Of a DNA stretch of 64,000 bases, positions 44,798 through 53,090 are shown in pieces. The position numbers and the translations under genes are program-made. Location: assembly GCF_019038595.1 (NCBI RefSeq), contig NZ_JAHOPF010000006.1:87199-151198 (forward strand), given 5' to 3'. The stretch is from Kaistella soli. Lineage in GTDB: Bacteria > Bacteroidota > Bacteroidia > Flavobacteriales > Weeksellaceae. The notes under the pieces are model-generated. The model was not told the DNA's origin. It searched no databases and saw only the letters and a program-made list of their open reading frames with translations. Position 1 is the first letter of the stretch. Each line of letters starts with the position of its first letter.

Positions 44798-46942
44798 CTA
44801 CTTAATAAATCCTTTATTTTTCAACAGCGGTTTAATATCCGGGGTTCTTCCTGTAAAATCTTTAAAGGCCTGATTTAAATCAACAGAATTTCCTACCGAA
44901 AGGATATATTTTCTGAAACGGTCGCCGTTTTCTCTGGTCATTCCGCCATGAGTGGAAATCCAGTCCCACGCATCAGCATTTAATAAATCACTCCACATAT
45001 AAGCATAATAGCCTGCAGAATAACCGCCGCCCCAGATGTGGGCAAAATAAGGCGAATGATACCTTGGCGGAACCTGTTTCAAATTAAAACCGTATTTAGC
45101 CAAAACCTCTTTCTCAAATTCTAAAGTAGGTTTGAACTGCGATGCATCGGTCACCGAATGCCAGTTCATATCAATCGTAGCGGCAGAAACAAGCTCGGTG
45201 GTAGAATACCCCTGGTTGAACGTTCCCGCTTTCTTGATTTTGTCAACCAAAGCCTGTGGCATCGGCTGTTTGGTCTGATAATGAAGGGCATAATTTTTCA
45301 GGACTGAAGGTTCCAGCGCGAAAAATTCATTGATCTGGGAAGGAAATTCCACAAAATCACGCGGGGTATTGGTACCCGAAATGGAAATATATTTCTGGTC
45401 TGCAAAAAGCCCGTGTAACGTGTGACCGAACTCGTGGAACATGGTGGAAACATCGTCATAAGAAATCAGAGAAGGTTTTCCCTCCGCAGGTTTCTGGAAA
45501 TTGAAAACATTCACGATCACCGGTTTCTGGCCTAGCAGATGCGACTGTTCTACAAAATTGCTCATCCAGGCACCGCCGTTTTTATTGTCGCGGGTATAGA
45601 AATCAAGATAATATATGGCAAGGGATTTTCCATCTCTGTCAAAAACCTCATACGCCGTCACATCAGGATGGTATACTGGCAGGTCGTTCCTTTCTTTAAA
45701 AGTAATGCCGTAGAATTTTTCTGCAGCATAGAAAACCCCTTTTTCCAGTACAGTACGTACTTCGAAATAAGGTTTGATCTGGTTTTCATCCAAATCATAT
45801 TTCGCTTTTCTCACCTGCTCTGAGTAGAAATTCCAGTCCCAGGGTTCTACGGTAAATCCGCCTTTCTGCTGATCAATCAGCGCCTGAATTTCATCACTTT
45901 CTCTCTTTGCGGTGGCCACGGCAGGTTTTGCAAGCTGCGCCAGAAGGTTCATCGCGTTTTCAGGAGTCTTGGCCATCTGGTCCTGAAGCTTCCATTCAGC
46001 GAAAGATTTTTTACCGTGAAGCTGGCCTTTTTCCATTCTCAGTTTTGCCTGTCTTTCCAGGATACTCCGGGTGTCGTCAGCGTTTCCTTTTTCGGCTCTG
46101 TACCAGGAAGCTTTGAAAAGTTTTTCTCTGGTCGCCCTGTTTTTCAGATTCTGCAGAAGGGGCTGCTGGGTGGTATTGAGTAAAGTAAGAAGATATTTAC
46201 CCTCCTGTCCCGCAGTTTTGGCATCTGCAGCAGCGGCAGCGATTTCGTCAGCGGAAAGCCCGTCAAGTTCTTTCACATCAGTGATCAGAACTGCACCGTT
46301 TTTTCTCGCATCCAGTAATTTATTGGAAAACTGGGTGGAAAGCGTCGCCAGTTCCTCATTGATTTTTTTTACCTTTTCCTTGTTTTCGGCAGATAGATTC
46401 GCGCCGGCAATTTCGAAGTTGGTTTTATAAAGCTCAAGCAGTCTTTTTTCTTCAGATCCAAGACCGTCGGTTTTAATCGCATTCAGCCTGGAGTACAGTT
46501 TCTCGTTGAGATAAATTTTATCGCTGAGTCCGGAGAATATAGGCGCGTACTCTTCTTCCAGCTTCTGCAGCGTGGGATTGGTATTGGAGCCCGTGAGATT
46601 ATAAAAAACAAGCTGTGCTCTCTTCAGCACTTCACCGCTGTTTTCAAGCGCCAGAAGCGTATTTTCAAAAGTCGGTGCTGCCGGATTACTGGCGATTTTT
46701 TCAATTTCAGCCAGCTGCACTTTCATTCCGTAATCGAAAGCAGGTTTAAAATGTTCGTCTTTTATCCTGTCAAATTCGGGTGCCTGATACTGCAGGCTGC
46801 TTTTTTTCATAAAAGGATTAGAAGCTAAAGCTGCATCGGGAGCAGGAATCTCCGTGGATTGGGTATCGGTATTTTTCATTGTGGTACAGGCGCTAGTCAT
46901 CGCCAGAGAAGAAATTAATAATACGGATGTAATATTTTTCAT
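44798..46942 (-). CDS. M3 family metallopeptidase (Dcp/oligopeptidase A type), lipoprotein
   Basis: 714 aa from ATG 46942; the open frame extends to 47230 but that part overlaps the divergent gene. The signal ends in a lipobox-like TSAC (Cys near residue 18), so the enzyme is probably membrane-anchored and exported. M3 features: FENTLLALENSGE near residue 95 and the zinc motif MFHEFGHTLHGLFAD (near 500) with the third ligand further on. C-terminal YMWSDLLNADAWDW is typical of peptidyl-dipeptidase Dcp. Degrades short peptides. Confidence 0.92.
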   Translation of the reverse strand: MKNITSVLLISSLAMTSACTTMKNTDTQSTEIPAPDAALASNPFMKKSSLQYQAPEFDRIKDEHFKPAFDYGMKVQLAEIEKIASNPAAPTFENTLLALENSGEVLKRAQLVFYNLTGSNTNPTLQKLEEEYAPIFSGLSDKIYLNEKLYSRLNAIKTDGLGSEEKRLLELYKTNFEIAGANLSAENKEKVKKINEELATLSTQFSNKLLDARKNGAVLITDVKELDGLSADEIAAAAADAKTAGQEGKYLLTLLNTTQQPLLQNLKNRATREKLFKASWYRAEKGNADDTRSILERQAKLRMEKGQLHGKKSFAEWKLQDQMAKTPENAMNLLAQLAKPAVATAKRESDEIQALIDQQKGGFTVEPWDWNFYSEQVRKAKYDLDENQIKPYFEVRTVLEKGVFYAAEKFYGITFKERNDLPVYHPDVTAYEVFDRDGKSLAIYYLDFYTRDNKNGGAWMSNFVEQSHLLGQKPVIVNVFNFQKPAEGKPSLISYDDVSTMFHEFGHTLHGLFADQKYISISGTNTPRDFVEFPSQINEFFALEPSVLKNYALHYQTKQPMPQALVDKIKKAGTFNQGYSTTELVSAATIDMNWHSVTDASQFKPTLEFEKEVLAKYGFNLKQVPPRYHSPYFAHIWGGGYSAGYYAYMWSDLLNADAWDWISTHGGMTRENGDRFRKYILSVGNSVDLNQAFKDFTGRTPDIKPLLKNKGFIK

Positions 46943-47000
46943 TTTTAAACTGTTAATTAAAGTAAAGGTATTAAATTTAAACAAAATAAAAACTGATTTC

Positions 47001-47795
47001 ATGAAAACACTCTTTATCTCTGCGGCTCTGGCCTCCCTGTTACTCTCGTGTAACGCAAAATATGACAACGGATTTTCTTTTAACGTGACCCAGAAAGAAG
47101 GAAAAGGACCGGTCACGGACCGTGAATTTAAAATGAATTTTGACGAGATTAAAGTAACGCAGTCGATCGATGCAGAAGTGCTCAAATCAAATGAGGAAAA
47201 AGTGGTCATCTCCGCTCCTTCCGATATCATCGATGATATTCTGGTGGAAAATTCCGGCGGAAAGTTGTATATTCATTTTAAACCCGGAATCAACATTTCA
47301 TCAAGGAATGTGCGGGCAAAAATCTATACAAAAGACTTTTCAAAAATAGAAGCCACCTCTTCTGCCAGCATCAATGTGAAAGACAAATTCACCCAGGACA
47401 GAACAGCCATCGAAGTGTCAAGTTCCGCAAGCATTTCCGGCCATCTGGAAGCCAACGACATGTCTATAGACGTATCGAGTTCCGGAAGTTTCTCCGGAGA
47501 AATATGGGCAGTACATCTGAAATCTGAAGTGACTTCTTCAGGCGAAATCACCGTTTCGGGAAAAACAAAAAATGCAGAGATTGAAGCCTCTTCATCAGGA
47601 ACATTCAATGCACAGCATGTGGTCGCTGAAACGGCTGAAATAGAAGCTTCAAGCAGCGGAAGTGTAAGCCTTTCGGTCAGCAGCGAGCTGAATGCTTCAG
47701 CAAGTTCTGCCGGTGACATCACCATTACGCGCAAAGGAAATCTCAATGTCATCAGCCAGAAAGAGAGCAGCGGGGGAAGCGTTTCTATTCAATAG
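47001..47795 (+). CDS. DUF2807 (head GIN domain) lipoprotein
   Basis: 264 aa from ATG 47001, lipobox LLLSC (Cys near residue 16). The mature protein is a regular beta-solenoid-like sequence with repeated ASSSAS/VSSSGS motifs (about residues 115-240: EATSSASINVKDKF, EVSSSASISG, DVSSSGSFSG, EASSSGTFNA), typical of the putative auto-transporter adhesin head GIN domain. Function unknown; likely surface or periplasmic. Divergent from the M3 peptidase gene. Confidence 0.88.
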   Translation: MKTLFISAALASLLLSCNAKYDNGFSFNVTQKEGKGPVTDREFKMNFDEIKVTQSIDAEVLKSNEEKVVISAPSDIIDDILVENSGGKLYIHFKPGINISSRNVRAKIYTKDFSKIEATSSASINVKDKFTQDRTAIEVSSSASISGHLEANDMSIDVSSSGSFSGEIWAVHLKSEVTSSGEITVSGKTKNAEIEASSSGTFNAQHVVAETAEIEASSSGSVSLSVSSELNASASSAGDITITRKGNLNVISQKESSGGSVSIQ

Positions 47796-47840
47796 CTGAA
47801 TAATGAGCACGCCATTTTTATAATTCATAAGTTCCTGCGT

Positions 47841-48200
47841 ATGTTTACCCATATTATTCCCAAGTTACCCATGCGTAACAAAGAGATAACACGTGATTTT
47901 TACCTCAACCGTTTAGGTTTTGAGGAAGTGGGAACTCAGGATTTCCCAGGCTATCTGATGGTGAAAAAAGGTCAGATTGAGATTCATTTTTTCGAATATA
48001 GAGAAATGAATCCTTTGGAAAACGATGGCCAGATCTATATCAGAACCGATGATATCCACCATTTGTACAGGTTTTATTTAGATCACAGAATACCTGTTCA
48101 TCCCAACGGAAGCTTAGCGTTGAAATCATGGGGACAACTGGAATTTTCCATCCTCGATCCGGATCACAATCTGCTCACTTTCGGACAAAAAGCATTTTAA
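47841..48200 (+). CDS. VOC family (glyoxalase/bleomycin-resistance-like) protein
   Basis: 119 aa, one vicinal-oxygen-chelate fold unit. IIPKLPMRNKEITRDFYLNR and LGFEEVG at the N-terminus, IYIRTDDIHHLYRFYLDHRI in the middle and FSILDPDHNLLTFGQKAF at the end are the usual pattern. Substrate unknown. Forty-five bases after the DUF2807 gene on the same strand. Confidence 0.85.
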   Translation: MFTHIIPKLPMRNKEITRDFYLNRLGFEEVGTQDFPGYLMVKKGQIEIHFFEYREMNPLENDGQIYIRTDDIHHLYRFYLDHRIPVHPNGSLALKSWGQLEFSILDPDHNLLTFGQKAF

Positions 48201-48242
48201 GTTCGTCCTTTAAAATCAATGGACGCCAATAAATCCAAACAA

Positions 48243-48270
48243 AAAACTCAGTCTGTGAAGACTGAGTTTT
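48243..48270. terminator. Bidirectional terminator between the VOC and TPM genes
   Basis: Perfect 12-bp stem AAAACTCAGTCT/AGACTGAGTTTT with loop GTGA between convergent genes. Confidence 0.88.
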
Positions 48271-48296
48271 ATATTGTTATTCTGTTTCTGAATAAT

Positions 48297-49100
48297 TTAC
48301 CAACCGCCTGAAGCACCGCCGCCGCCGAAACTTCCGCCGCCGCCAAAGCCACCGAATCCACCGCCGCCTCCGGAACCTCCACCGAAACCGCCGCCGCCAA
48401 AACTTCCCGGGAAAGGGAAAAATCCGCCCGGATAGGTTCTTCTTCCGCGCCGGGAAAGGATGACGTCGTCATCATCGCCGTTGTTTCCGCCGCCGCCTTT
48501 ATTTTTGAACAGGACGCTCAGGACAAGAAAGACGAAAAAAGCAATAAGCAGAATCTGAAAGCTGCTGAGTCCTTCACTGCCCGAAGTATCTTTTACAATG
48601 GGTTTGAATTTCCCCTGCACTACTTCCATTAAGGCAGTTGTACCGCGGTTGATGCCCTCATACCAAAGTCCCTGCTTAAAATTGGGAGTCACCAGATAAT
48701 CAAGAATCTGTCCGGCCACTGATGCAGTTAAATACTGCTCCACTCCTCTTCCCTGCTGAATGGACATGGTGTGGTCTTCCGTAGCAATCAGGAAAACAAT
48801 TCCGTTATCCTGCTTTTTCTCCCCGATTCCCCACTTTTCACCATACATGGTCGCCAAATAATTGACGTCTTCTCCTTTGGTCGTCGGGATGATAATCACC
48901 GCAATTTCTGTAGAAGTGGAATCGTGAAATTTAATAAGTTTCTGGTTAAGCTGCTCTCTCTCTGCTGCGGTTAACAGACCTGCCTCATCCGTCACCGGAA
49001 AAATTTTCGCAGGTTTCGCAGGCACCAGTTGGCCAAAAACAATCAGGTTTAAGCCGAGCAGTAAAAAAGCAAGAAAACTTTTAAGAGAAGGTAATCTCAT
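48297..49100 (-). CDS. TPM domain-containing membrane protein with glycine-rich tail
   Basis: 267 aa. Signal/anchor (FLAFLLLGLNLIVFGQL), TPM domain (about residues 30-170; VTDEAGLLTAAEREQLNQKL, STEIAVIIIPT, KWGIGEKKQDNGIVFLIATE), one membrane segment (LSSFQILLIAFFVFLVLSVL) and a low-complexity Gly-rich tail (GGGGFGGGSGGGG type) ending in SGGW. This is the YgcG-like architecture found with LemA; TPM domains in homologues have been linked to photosystem or membrane-protein maintenance, and the bacterial role is unclear. Overlaps the upstream TPM gene by 20 bases. Confidence 0.87.
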   Translation of the reverse strand: MRLPSLKSFLAFLLLGLNLIVFGQLVPAKPAKIFPVTDEAGLLTAAEREQLNQKLIKFHDSTSTEIAVIIIPTTKGEDVNYLATMYGEKWGIGEKKQDNGIVFLIATEDHTMSIQQGRGVEQYLTASVAGQILDYLVTPNFKQGLWYEGINRGTTALMEVVQGKFKPIVKDTSGSEGLSSFQILLIAFFVFLVLSVLFKNKGGGGNNGDDDDVILSRRGRRTYPGGFFPFPGSFGGGGFGGGSGGGGGFGGFGGGGSFGGGGASGGW

Positions 49101-49509
49101 CCGACAGTTCGTTATGATTTTCTCCCGTAACCGGGAAATATTTTTTGAGTTCGTGACCGGTTTCCATCACCGCGCTTTTCAGACCTTCATGATAATTTCC
49201 TTTGGCAAATTCCGCGGAAATTCTGTCGTGCATGCGGTCCCAGAAATTCTGATGAACTTTTGCATGGATTCCGGCATCACCAATGATCGTAAGATAATGC
49301 TGTTCAAAATTGATATGAAAAAGCACGGCATTTCTTTCAGCAGTTTTGTCCTTGCAGAGTCTTTTGAAAACTTCAAAAGCAATCTCAGCATTATTCCCCT
49401 CCGAGTTGGAGTCGATGTGAATCCTGATCTCGCCGGTAGAATGACTTTCTGCTGACTGAATGGCTTCCACCAGGGAAGCCATCTGCCAGTCTGTTAGGTA
49501 ACTGTTCAT
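49081..49509 (-). CDS. TPM domain-containing protein (short form)
   Basis: 142 aa, no signal or membrane anchor. TPM core: MASLVEAIQSAESHSTGEIR, KTAERNAVLFHINFEQHYLTI and IIGDAGIHAKVHQNFWDRM. Coupled on both sides: its ATG overlaps the LemA stop (TAATG) and its 3' end overlaps the next TPM gene by 20 bases. The LemA-TPM-TPM order is a common Bacteroidota operon. Confidence 0.87.
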   Translation of the reverse strand: MNSYLTDWQMASLVEAIQSAESHSTGEIRIHIDSNSEGNNAEIAFEVFKRLCKDKTAERNAVLFHINFEQHYLTIIGDAGIHAKVHQNFWDRMHDRISAEFAKGNYHEGLKSAVMETGHELKKYFPVTGENHNELSDEITFS

Positions 49510-50117
49510 TAATTGCTGAATACTTCAGGGGCTTTTTCAGCTCCTGCTGCCGCTTTGAAATACGGCTTTTCTTTAAAGTTCGTGAAATTCGCCAGAATAT
49601 TGTTCGGGAAAGTCTTGATGGACGTATTATAATCCTGCGCAGCTTCATTGAAGTAAACGGTTTCGCTTCGGATGCTGTTTTCAATCGCGGTATATTCTCT
49701 CTGGAAATTGATATACTGCTGATCCGCTTTCAGGTTCGGGTAACTTTCCACCACGGCCATCAGCCTGCTCAGCGCGCCGCTCAGCTCTCCCTGTGCTGCC
49801 TGGAACTTCGCCATATCCGCTTCAGTCATATTCGTTGGATCTATCGTCATAGAGGTCGCTTTGGAACGGGCTTCCACTACTTTGGTCAGGGTTTCCTGCT
49901 CGAACTGAGAATACGATTTCACTGTTCTTTCAAGGTTTGGAATTAAGTTCGCACGTTTTTGATAAACGGTTTCTACATTCGACCATTTGGTATTTACGGT
50001 CTGCTCTTTTGCTGTAAATGTGTTATATCCGTTTTTGCCCCAGAAAAATAAGACGACGGCAATGACGAGAAGAGCAATACCGATGGTTCCGGCGCTCATA
50101 CAACCTCTGTTTCTCAT
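49509..50117 (-). CDS. lemA: LemA family protein
   Basis: 202 aa. N-terminal membrane anchor (IGIALLVIAVVLFFWGKN), then the LemA helical domain with YNTFTAKEQTVNTKWSNVE, VYQKRANLIPNLERTVKSYS and VVESYPNLKADQQYINFQRE. An alternative start lies six codons downstream (Met 7). LemA and TPM proteins act together in homologous operons; molecular function is not established. Confidence 0.92.
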   Translation of the reverse strand: MRNRGCMSAGTIGIALLVIAVVLFFWGKNGYNTFTAKEQTVNTKWSNVETVYQKRANLIPNLERTVKSYSQFEQETLTKVVEARSKATSMTIDPTNMTEADMAKFQAAQGELSGALSRLMAVVESYPNLKADQQYINFQREYTAIENSIRSETVYFNEAAQDYNTSIKTFPNNILANFTNFKEKPYFKAAAGAEKAPEVFSN

Positions 50118-50151
50118 AGTTTACTATTTTTAATGTTTGATATTCGCTACC

Positions 50152-50159
50152 CAAATATA
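50152..50159 (-). promoter_or_regulatory. -7 element of the lemA operon promoter
   Basis: Minus-strand TATATTTG matches TAnnTTTG, 35 bases upstream of the lemA ATG. Confidence 0.45.
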
Positions 50160-50171
50160 CAAATTAAGTGC

Positions 50172-50179
50172 TAAATTTG
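50172..50179 (+). promoter_or_regulatory. -7 element of the folA promoter
   Basis: TAAATTTG matches TAnnTTTG, 16 bases upstream of the folA ATG. Back to back with the lemA promoter. Confidence 0.45.
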
Positions 50180-50195
50180 TAAAAATTTAAAAAAA

Positions 50196-50690
50196 ATGAC
50201 AACAATTGTGGTGGCAATGGGCTTAGGCAATGAAATTGGAGCTGAAAACCAGTTACTTTGGCATTTACCGAAAGATCTCAAACATTTTAAAGAAATCACC
50301 ACCGGGCATCCCGTGATCATGGGCAGAAAAACCTATGAAAGCATCGGAAAACCGCTCCCCAACCGCACCAATATTGTAGTCAGCAGAAAAAAAGACTGGT
50401 TTGAAGAAGGAATCCTCATTGTAGGAAGCCTGAAGGAAGCCCTGAAATTTGCCAAAAAAATGGATGAGGACATTTTCATCATCGGAGGCGGAAACATCTA
50501 TGAACAAACCATTGATTTGGCAGATAAACTGGAAGTTACTTCAGTGAAAGCGAACCTAAAAGCGGATGTCTTCTTTCCGGAAATCAACCCCAAAATCTGG
50601 AAAAAAACCATTGAAACCTGCCATGAAAAAGATGAGAAAAACAGTTACGATTTCTGTTTTCAAACTTATGAAAGAAAAGAAAAACTTTAG
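50196..50690 (+). CDS. folA: Dihydrofolate reductase
   Basis: Reduces dihydrofolate to tetrahydrofolate with NADPH. 164 aa. MTTIVVAMGLGNEIGAENQL then LWHLPKDLKHFKEITTGHPV (catalytic acidic residue of the LPKDL helix), VIMGRKTYESIGKPLPNRTN (near residue 42) and DIFIIGGGNIYEQTI (near 92) are complete. Chromosomal type. Confidence 0.96.
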   Translation: MTTIVVAMGLGNEIGAENQLLWHLPKDLKHFKEITTGHPVIMGRKTYESIGKPLPNRTNIVVSRKKDWFEEGILIVGSLKEALKFAKKMDEDIFIIGGGNIYEQTIDLADKLEVTSVKANLKADVFFPEINPKIWKKTIETCHEKDEKNSYDFCFQTYERKEKL

Positions 50691-50722
50691 GATCCCGGTT
50701 TTCGTCATCCACCGCAAATTAT

Positions 50723-50730
50723 TATCTTTG
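50723..50730 (+). promoter_or_regulatory. -7 element upstream of the TPR-like membrane protein gene
   Basis: TATCTTTG is a full match to TAnnTTTG, 19 bases before ATG 50749. Confidence 0.55.
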
Positions 50731-50748
50731 CACTTCAAAATTTGAACA

Positions 50749-51315
50749 ATGAACAAATACATAAAATTCGTTATTGCCGCTTTGATAATTGCTGCCGGAG
50801 GCTATCTCATGATGAACAGAAATATTGGCTGGGGAATCGTTCTGGTAATTTTATCTGCCATTCCCATTCTTTTATTTTTTAAAAATGAATTTATCCTTGC
50901 CGCATTCTGGTACCTCAGAAAGCAGAATATGGTAAAAGCCTCACACTGGCTTTCAAAAATCACCAGTTTCGAATCTCAGCTTCACAAATCCCAATACGGA
51001 TATTTCCATTATTTACAGGGTCTTACTTTAGCCCAGGAAAACCCCGGAAAAGTGGAGCCTTATATGAGAAAAGCCCTTGAATACGGACTGAACATGAAAC
51101 ACGACCGCGCCATGGCCACCCTCAATATCGCTGCCGGAGCTATGCAGAAAGGAAGAAAGCAGGAAGCCCAGAAACTGTTGGAAGAAGCAAAAAGACTGGA
51201 TACCGCCGGAATGATGACCGATCAGATTAAAATGATGAAAGACCAGCTTAAAATGCCAACAATGCAGAAGCACATGCACAACCCGAACATGAGAAACAGA
51301 GGCAAATTCTCTTAA
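50749..51315 (+). CDS. Membrane protein with TPR-like cytoplasmic region
   Basis: 188 aa. Two membrane segments at about residues 5-22 and 27-45 (IKFVIAALIIAAGGYLMM, IGWGIVLVILSAIPILLFF), then helical pairs resembling tetratricopeptide repeats (SQYGYFHYLQGLTLAQENPG, YMRKALEYGLNMKHDRAMAT, AMQKGRKQEAQKLLEEAKRL) and a Met/His/Asn-rich tail. Function unknown. It has a good -7 box upstream and a terminator at 51337-51365. Confidence 0.75.
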   Translation: MNKYIKFVIAALIIAAGGYLMMNRNIGWGIVLVILSAIPILLFFKNEFILAAFWYLRKQNMVKASHWLSKITSFESQLHKSQYGYFHYLQGLTLAQENPGKVEPYMRKALEYGLNMKHDRAMATLNIAAGAMQKGRKQEAQKLLEEAKRLDTAGMMTDQIKMMKDQLKMPTMQKHMHNPNMRNRGKFS

Positions 51316-51336
51316 ATTAAACACCTAAAAATCATA

Positions 51337-51365
51337 AAATCCTGAATCGTTTTCAGGATTTTTTT
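51337..51365 (+). terminator. Terminator after the TPR-like protein gene
   Basis: AAATCCTGAA pairs with TTCAGGATTT, loop TCGTT, followed by T residues. Confidence 0.8.
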
Positions 51366-51440
51366 GTGGAAATCCTTACAATCCCGCGGAAGTTTGCCTG
51401 CAAATACCAAATTCAGTGAAATCAGCAGCAAAAATTCCCG

Positions 51441-51448
51441 TATTTTTG
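51441..51448 (+). promoter_or_regulatory. -7 element of the lipoate ligase promoter
   Basis: TATTTTTG matches TAnnTTTG, 18 bases upstream of ATG 51467. Confidence 0.45.
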
Positions 51449-51466
51449 TACTAAATCATTACAGAC

Positions 51467-52450
51467 ATGTACCTCATCGACTCCCCTTCCCACAACGCTT
51501 ATTTTAATATTGCAGCTGAAGAATATCTGCTGACCAGGTTTCCTGCCGAAGATCTTTTTCTGCTCTACGTTAACGCCCCTTCTATCATCGTGGGGAAATT
51601 TCAGAATACCCTGGCCGAAATCAATCTGGATTATGTGCAGGAAAAAGAAATCAAAGTCGTAAGGAGGATGTCGGGTGGCGGCGCGGTATACCATGACCTG
51701 GGCAACCTGAATTTTTCTTTCCATACCCTGCTCGCTGATCATGATTTCGGAGATTTTTCCCAGTTTACAAAACCGGTCCTCAGCCTGCTGAACAGTCTCG
51801 AAGTGCCTGCTGTGCTGCAGGGGCGCAATGACCTTCTGGTCGACGGCAAAAAATTCAGCGGCAACGCCAAGCTTGCGAGACAGGGAAAAATGATTCAGCA
51901 CGGCACCATCCTTTTAAATTCCGAAATGGAAATCCTGAGTGAAGCCCTGAAAGTAAACCCGCTTAAGTTCACCGACAAGGCAACAAAATCGACCCGTTCG
52001 CGGGTGACCAACCTCATTCATTATCTTCCCAAGGAGACCACCACCGAACACCTTAAGAATCTGCTCACCGCAGAGATCATTAAAAACAGTCCGGAGGCAG
52101 AACGGTACGAACTCACCCCGGAAGACCATGCCGGAATTGGGCAACTCATGAAAGAAAAATACGAAACCTGGGACTGGAATTTCGGTTTTTCACCCAATTA
52201 TAATTTCCGGAAAGCCATCAAAATACCAGCCGGATTTATCGAAGTCCATCTGGACGTGGTAAAAGGCAATATTGAAAAAGCCAAAATATTCGGAGATTTT
52301 TTCGCTTCTGAACCCATTGAAAACCTCGAAACGCAGCTTATCGGCAGGAAACATGAAGCCTCTGAACTCGCAAAAGTATTTGAAGCGAATGATTTGACGG
52401 CCTTTTTCGGAAAGGTGACGCCTGAGGAAATACTTGAAGCGTTTAAATAG
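51467..52450 (+). CDS. lplA: Lipoate--protein ligase
   Basis: Attaches lipoate to 2-oxoacid dehydrogenase and glycine cleavage H proteins. 327 aa. N-terminal MYLIDSPSHNAYFNIAAEEY, RRMSGGGAVYHDLGNLNFSF (near residue 65, lipoyl-AMP binding), the lysine-containing GRNDLLVDGKKFSGNAKLAR (near 121) and QHGTILLNSEMEIL. The C-terminal accessory domain (about 245-327) is present, so it is the full LplA type rather than LipM or a split ligase. Confidence 0.93.
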   Translation: MYLIDSPSHNAYFNIAAEEYLLTRFPAEDLFLLYVNAPSIIVGKFQNTLAEINLDYVQEKEIKVVRRMSGGGAVYHDLGNLNFSFHTLLADHDFGDFSQFTKPVLSLLNSLEVPAVLQGRNDLLVDGKKFSGNAKLARQGKMIQHGTILLNSEMEILSEALKVNPLKFTDKATKSTRSRVTNLIHYLPKETTTEHLKNLLTAEIIKNSPEAERYELTPEDHAGIGQLMKEKYETWDWNFGFSPNYNFRKAIKIPAGFIEVHLDVVKGNIEKAKIFGDFFASEPIENLETQLIGRKHEASELAKVFEANDLTAFFGKVTPEEILEAFK

Positions 52451-52473
52451 CTTTTGCCCCTACTTCCCCGCAC

Positions 52474-52615
52474 CCAGCTTCCCACACCTCATAAGCAATG
52501 AGTAATGAGTAATGAGTAATGAGTAATGAGCAATAAGTAATATCAACCTGCTTGATCAGCAAGCGTTTTATTAAGGTAGTTTAATGCGAGCATTTTCATC
52601 AACAAAAACCAAATT
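52474..52615 (+). repeat. Intergenic direct repeat, copy 1 (with TAATGAG heptamers)
   Basis: Starts CCAGCTTCCCA, contains CAATGAG, four TAATGAG and CAATAAG, then AACCTGCTTGATCAGCAAGC and GCGAGCATTTTCATCAAC, and ends at AACCAAATT. Copy 2 at 52866-53001 is nearly identical except for the number of heptamers. Confidence 0.85.
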
Positions 52616-52730
52616 CATTTTCCCCGACCCTTACTTCGACAGGCTCAGCATAAAAAAGGGAGTGAATTTGGTTTTTCAAGAAAGTCCCGTTTTTTATAAT
52701 AAACAGACTCTTCTTTTTTCTATCTCTTTT

Positions 52731-52786
52731 AAAAAATTCCAGCAGGTTCCCTTTAGGGTTGGGGTAAAACTGCTGGAATTTTTTTT
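52731..52786. terminator. Large hairpin inside the duplicated intergenic region
   Basis: AAAAAATTCCAGCAG (52731-52745) pairs with CTGCTGGAATTTTTT (52770-52784) around a 24-nt GT-rich loop. It looks like a bidirectional terminator. The rest of the 640-bp gap 52451-53090 shows no gene-like ORF. Confidence 0.6.
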
Positions 52787-52865
52787 GCTGATCTATGTCC
52801 GAAATAACAAAACGGGAAAATGGCTGTTCTCCCACCACATTATAATATCAGAAAACATCCAACAT

Positions 52866-53001
52866 CCAGCTTCCCAGCAGCTCATAAGCAATGAGTAATG
52901 AGTAATGAGCAATAAGTAATAAGTAATACCAACCTGCTTGATCAGCAAGCGTTTTATTAAAGTACTATAATGCGAGCATTTTCATCAACAAAAACCAAAT
53001 T
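52866..53001 (+). repeat. Intergenic direct repeat, copy 2 (with TAATGAG heptamers)
   Basis: Same order of elements as copy 1, in the same orientation about 390 bp further right, but with two TAATGAG units and two AAG-type units (CAATAAG, TAATAAG). The two copies flank the hairpin at 52731-52786. Confidence 0.85.
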
Positions 53002-53090
53002 AATAAGGAAAACGTCGGTTCTGCCACAATAATAATATCGGTAAAAACATCCAGCACCCAACACCCCGCATCCAGCTTCCCTTCCCAGGT

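Noticed and set aside
47324..47752. Long antisense ORF in the DUF2807 gene
   Set aside because: Shadow of the Ser-rich repeats of the real gene.
48300..48480. Dense CCGCCGCC repeat-like sequence, possible repeat array
   Set aside because: It is the coding sequence of the glycine-rich tail of the TPM protein.
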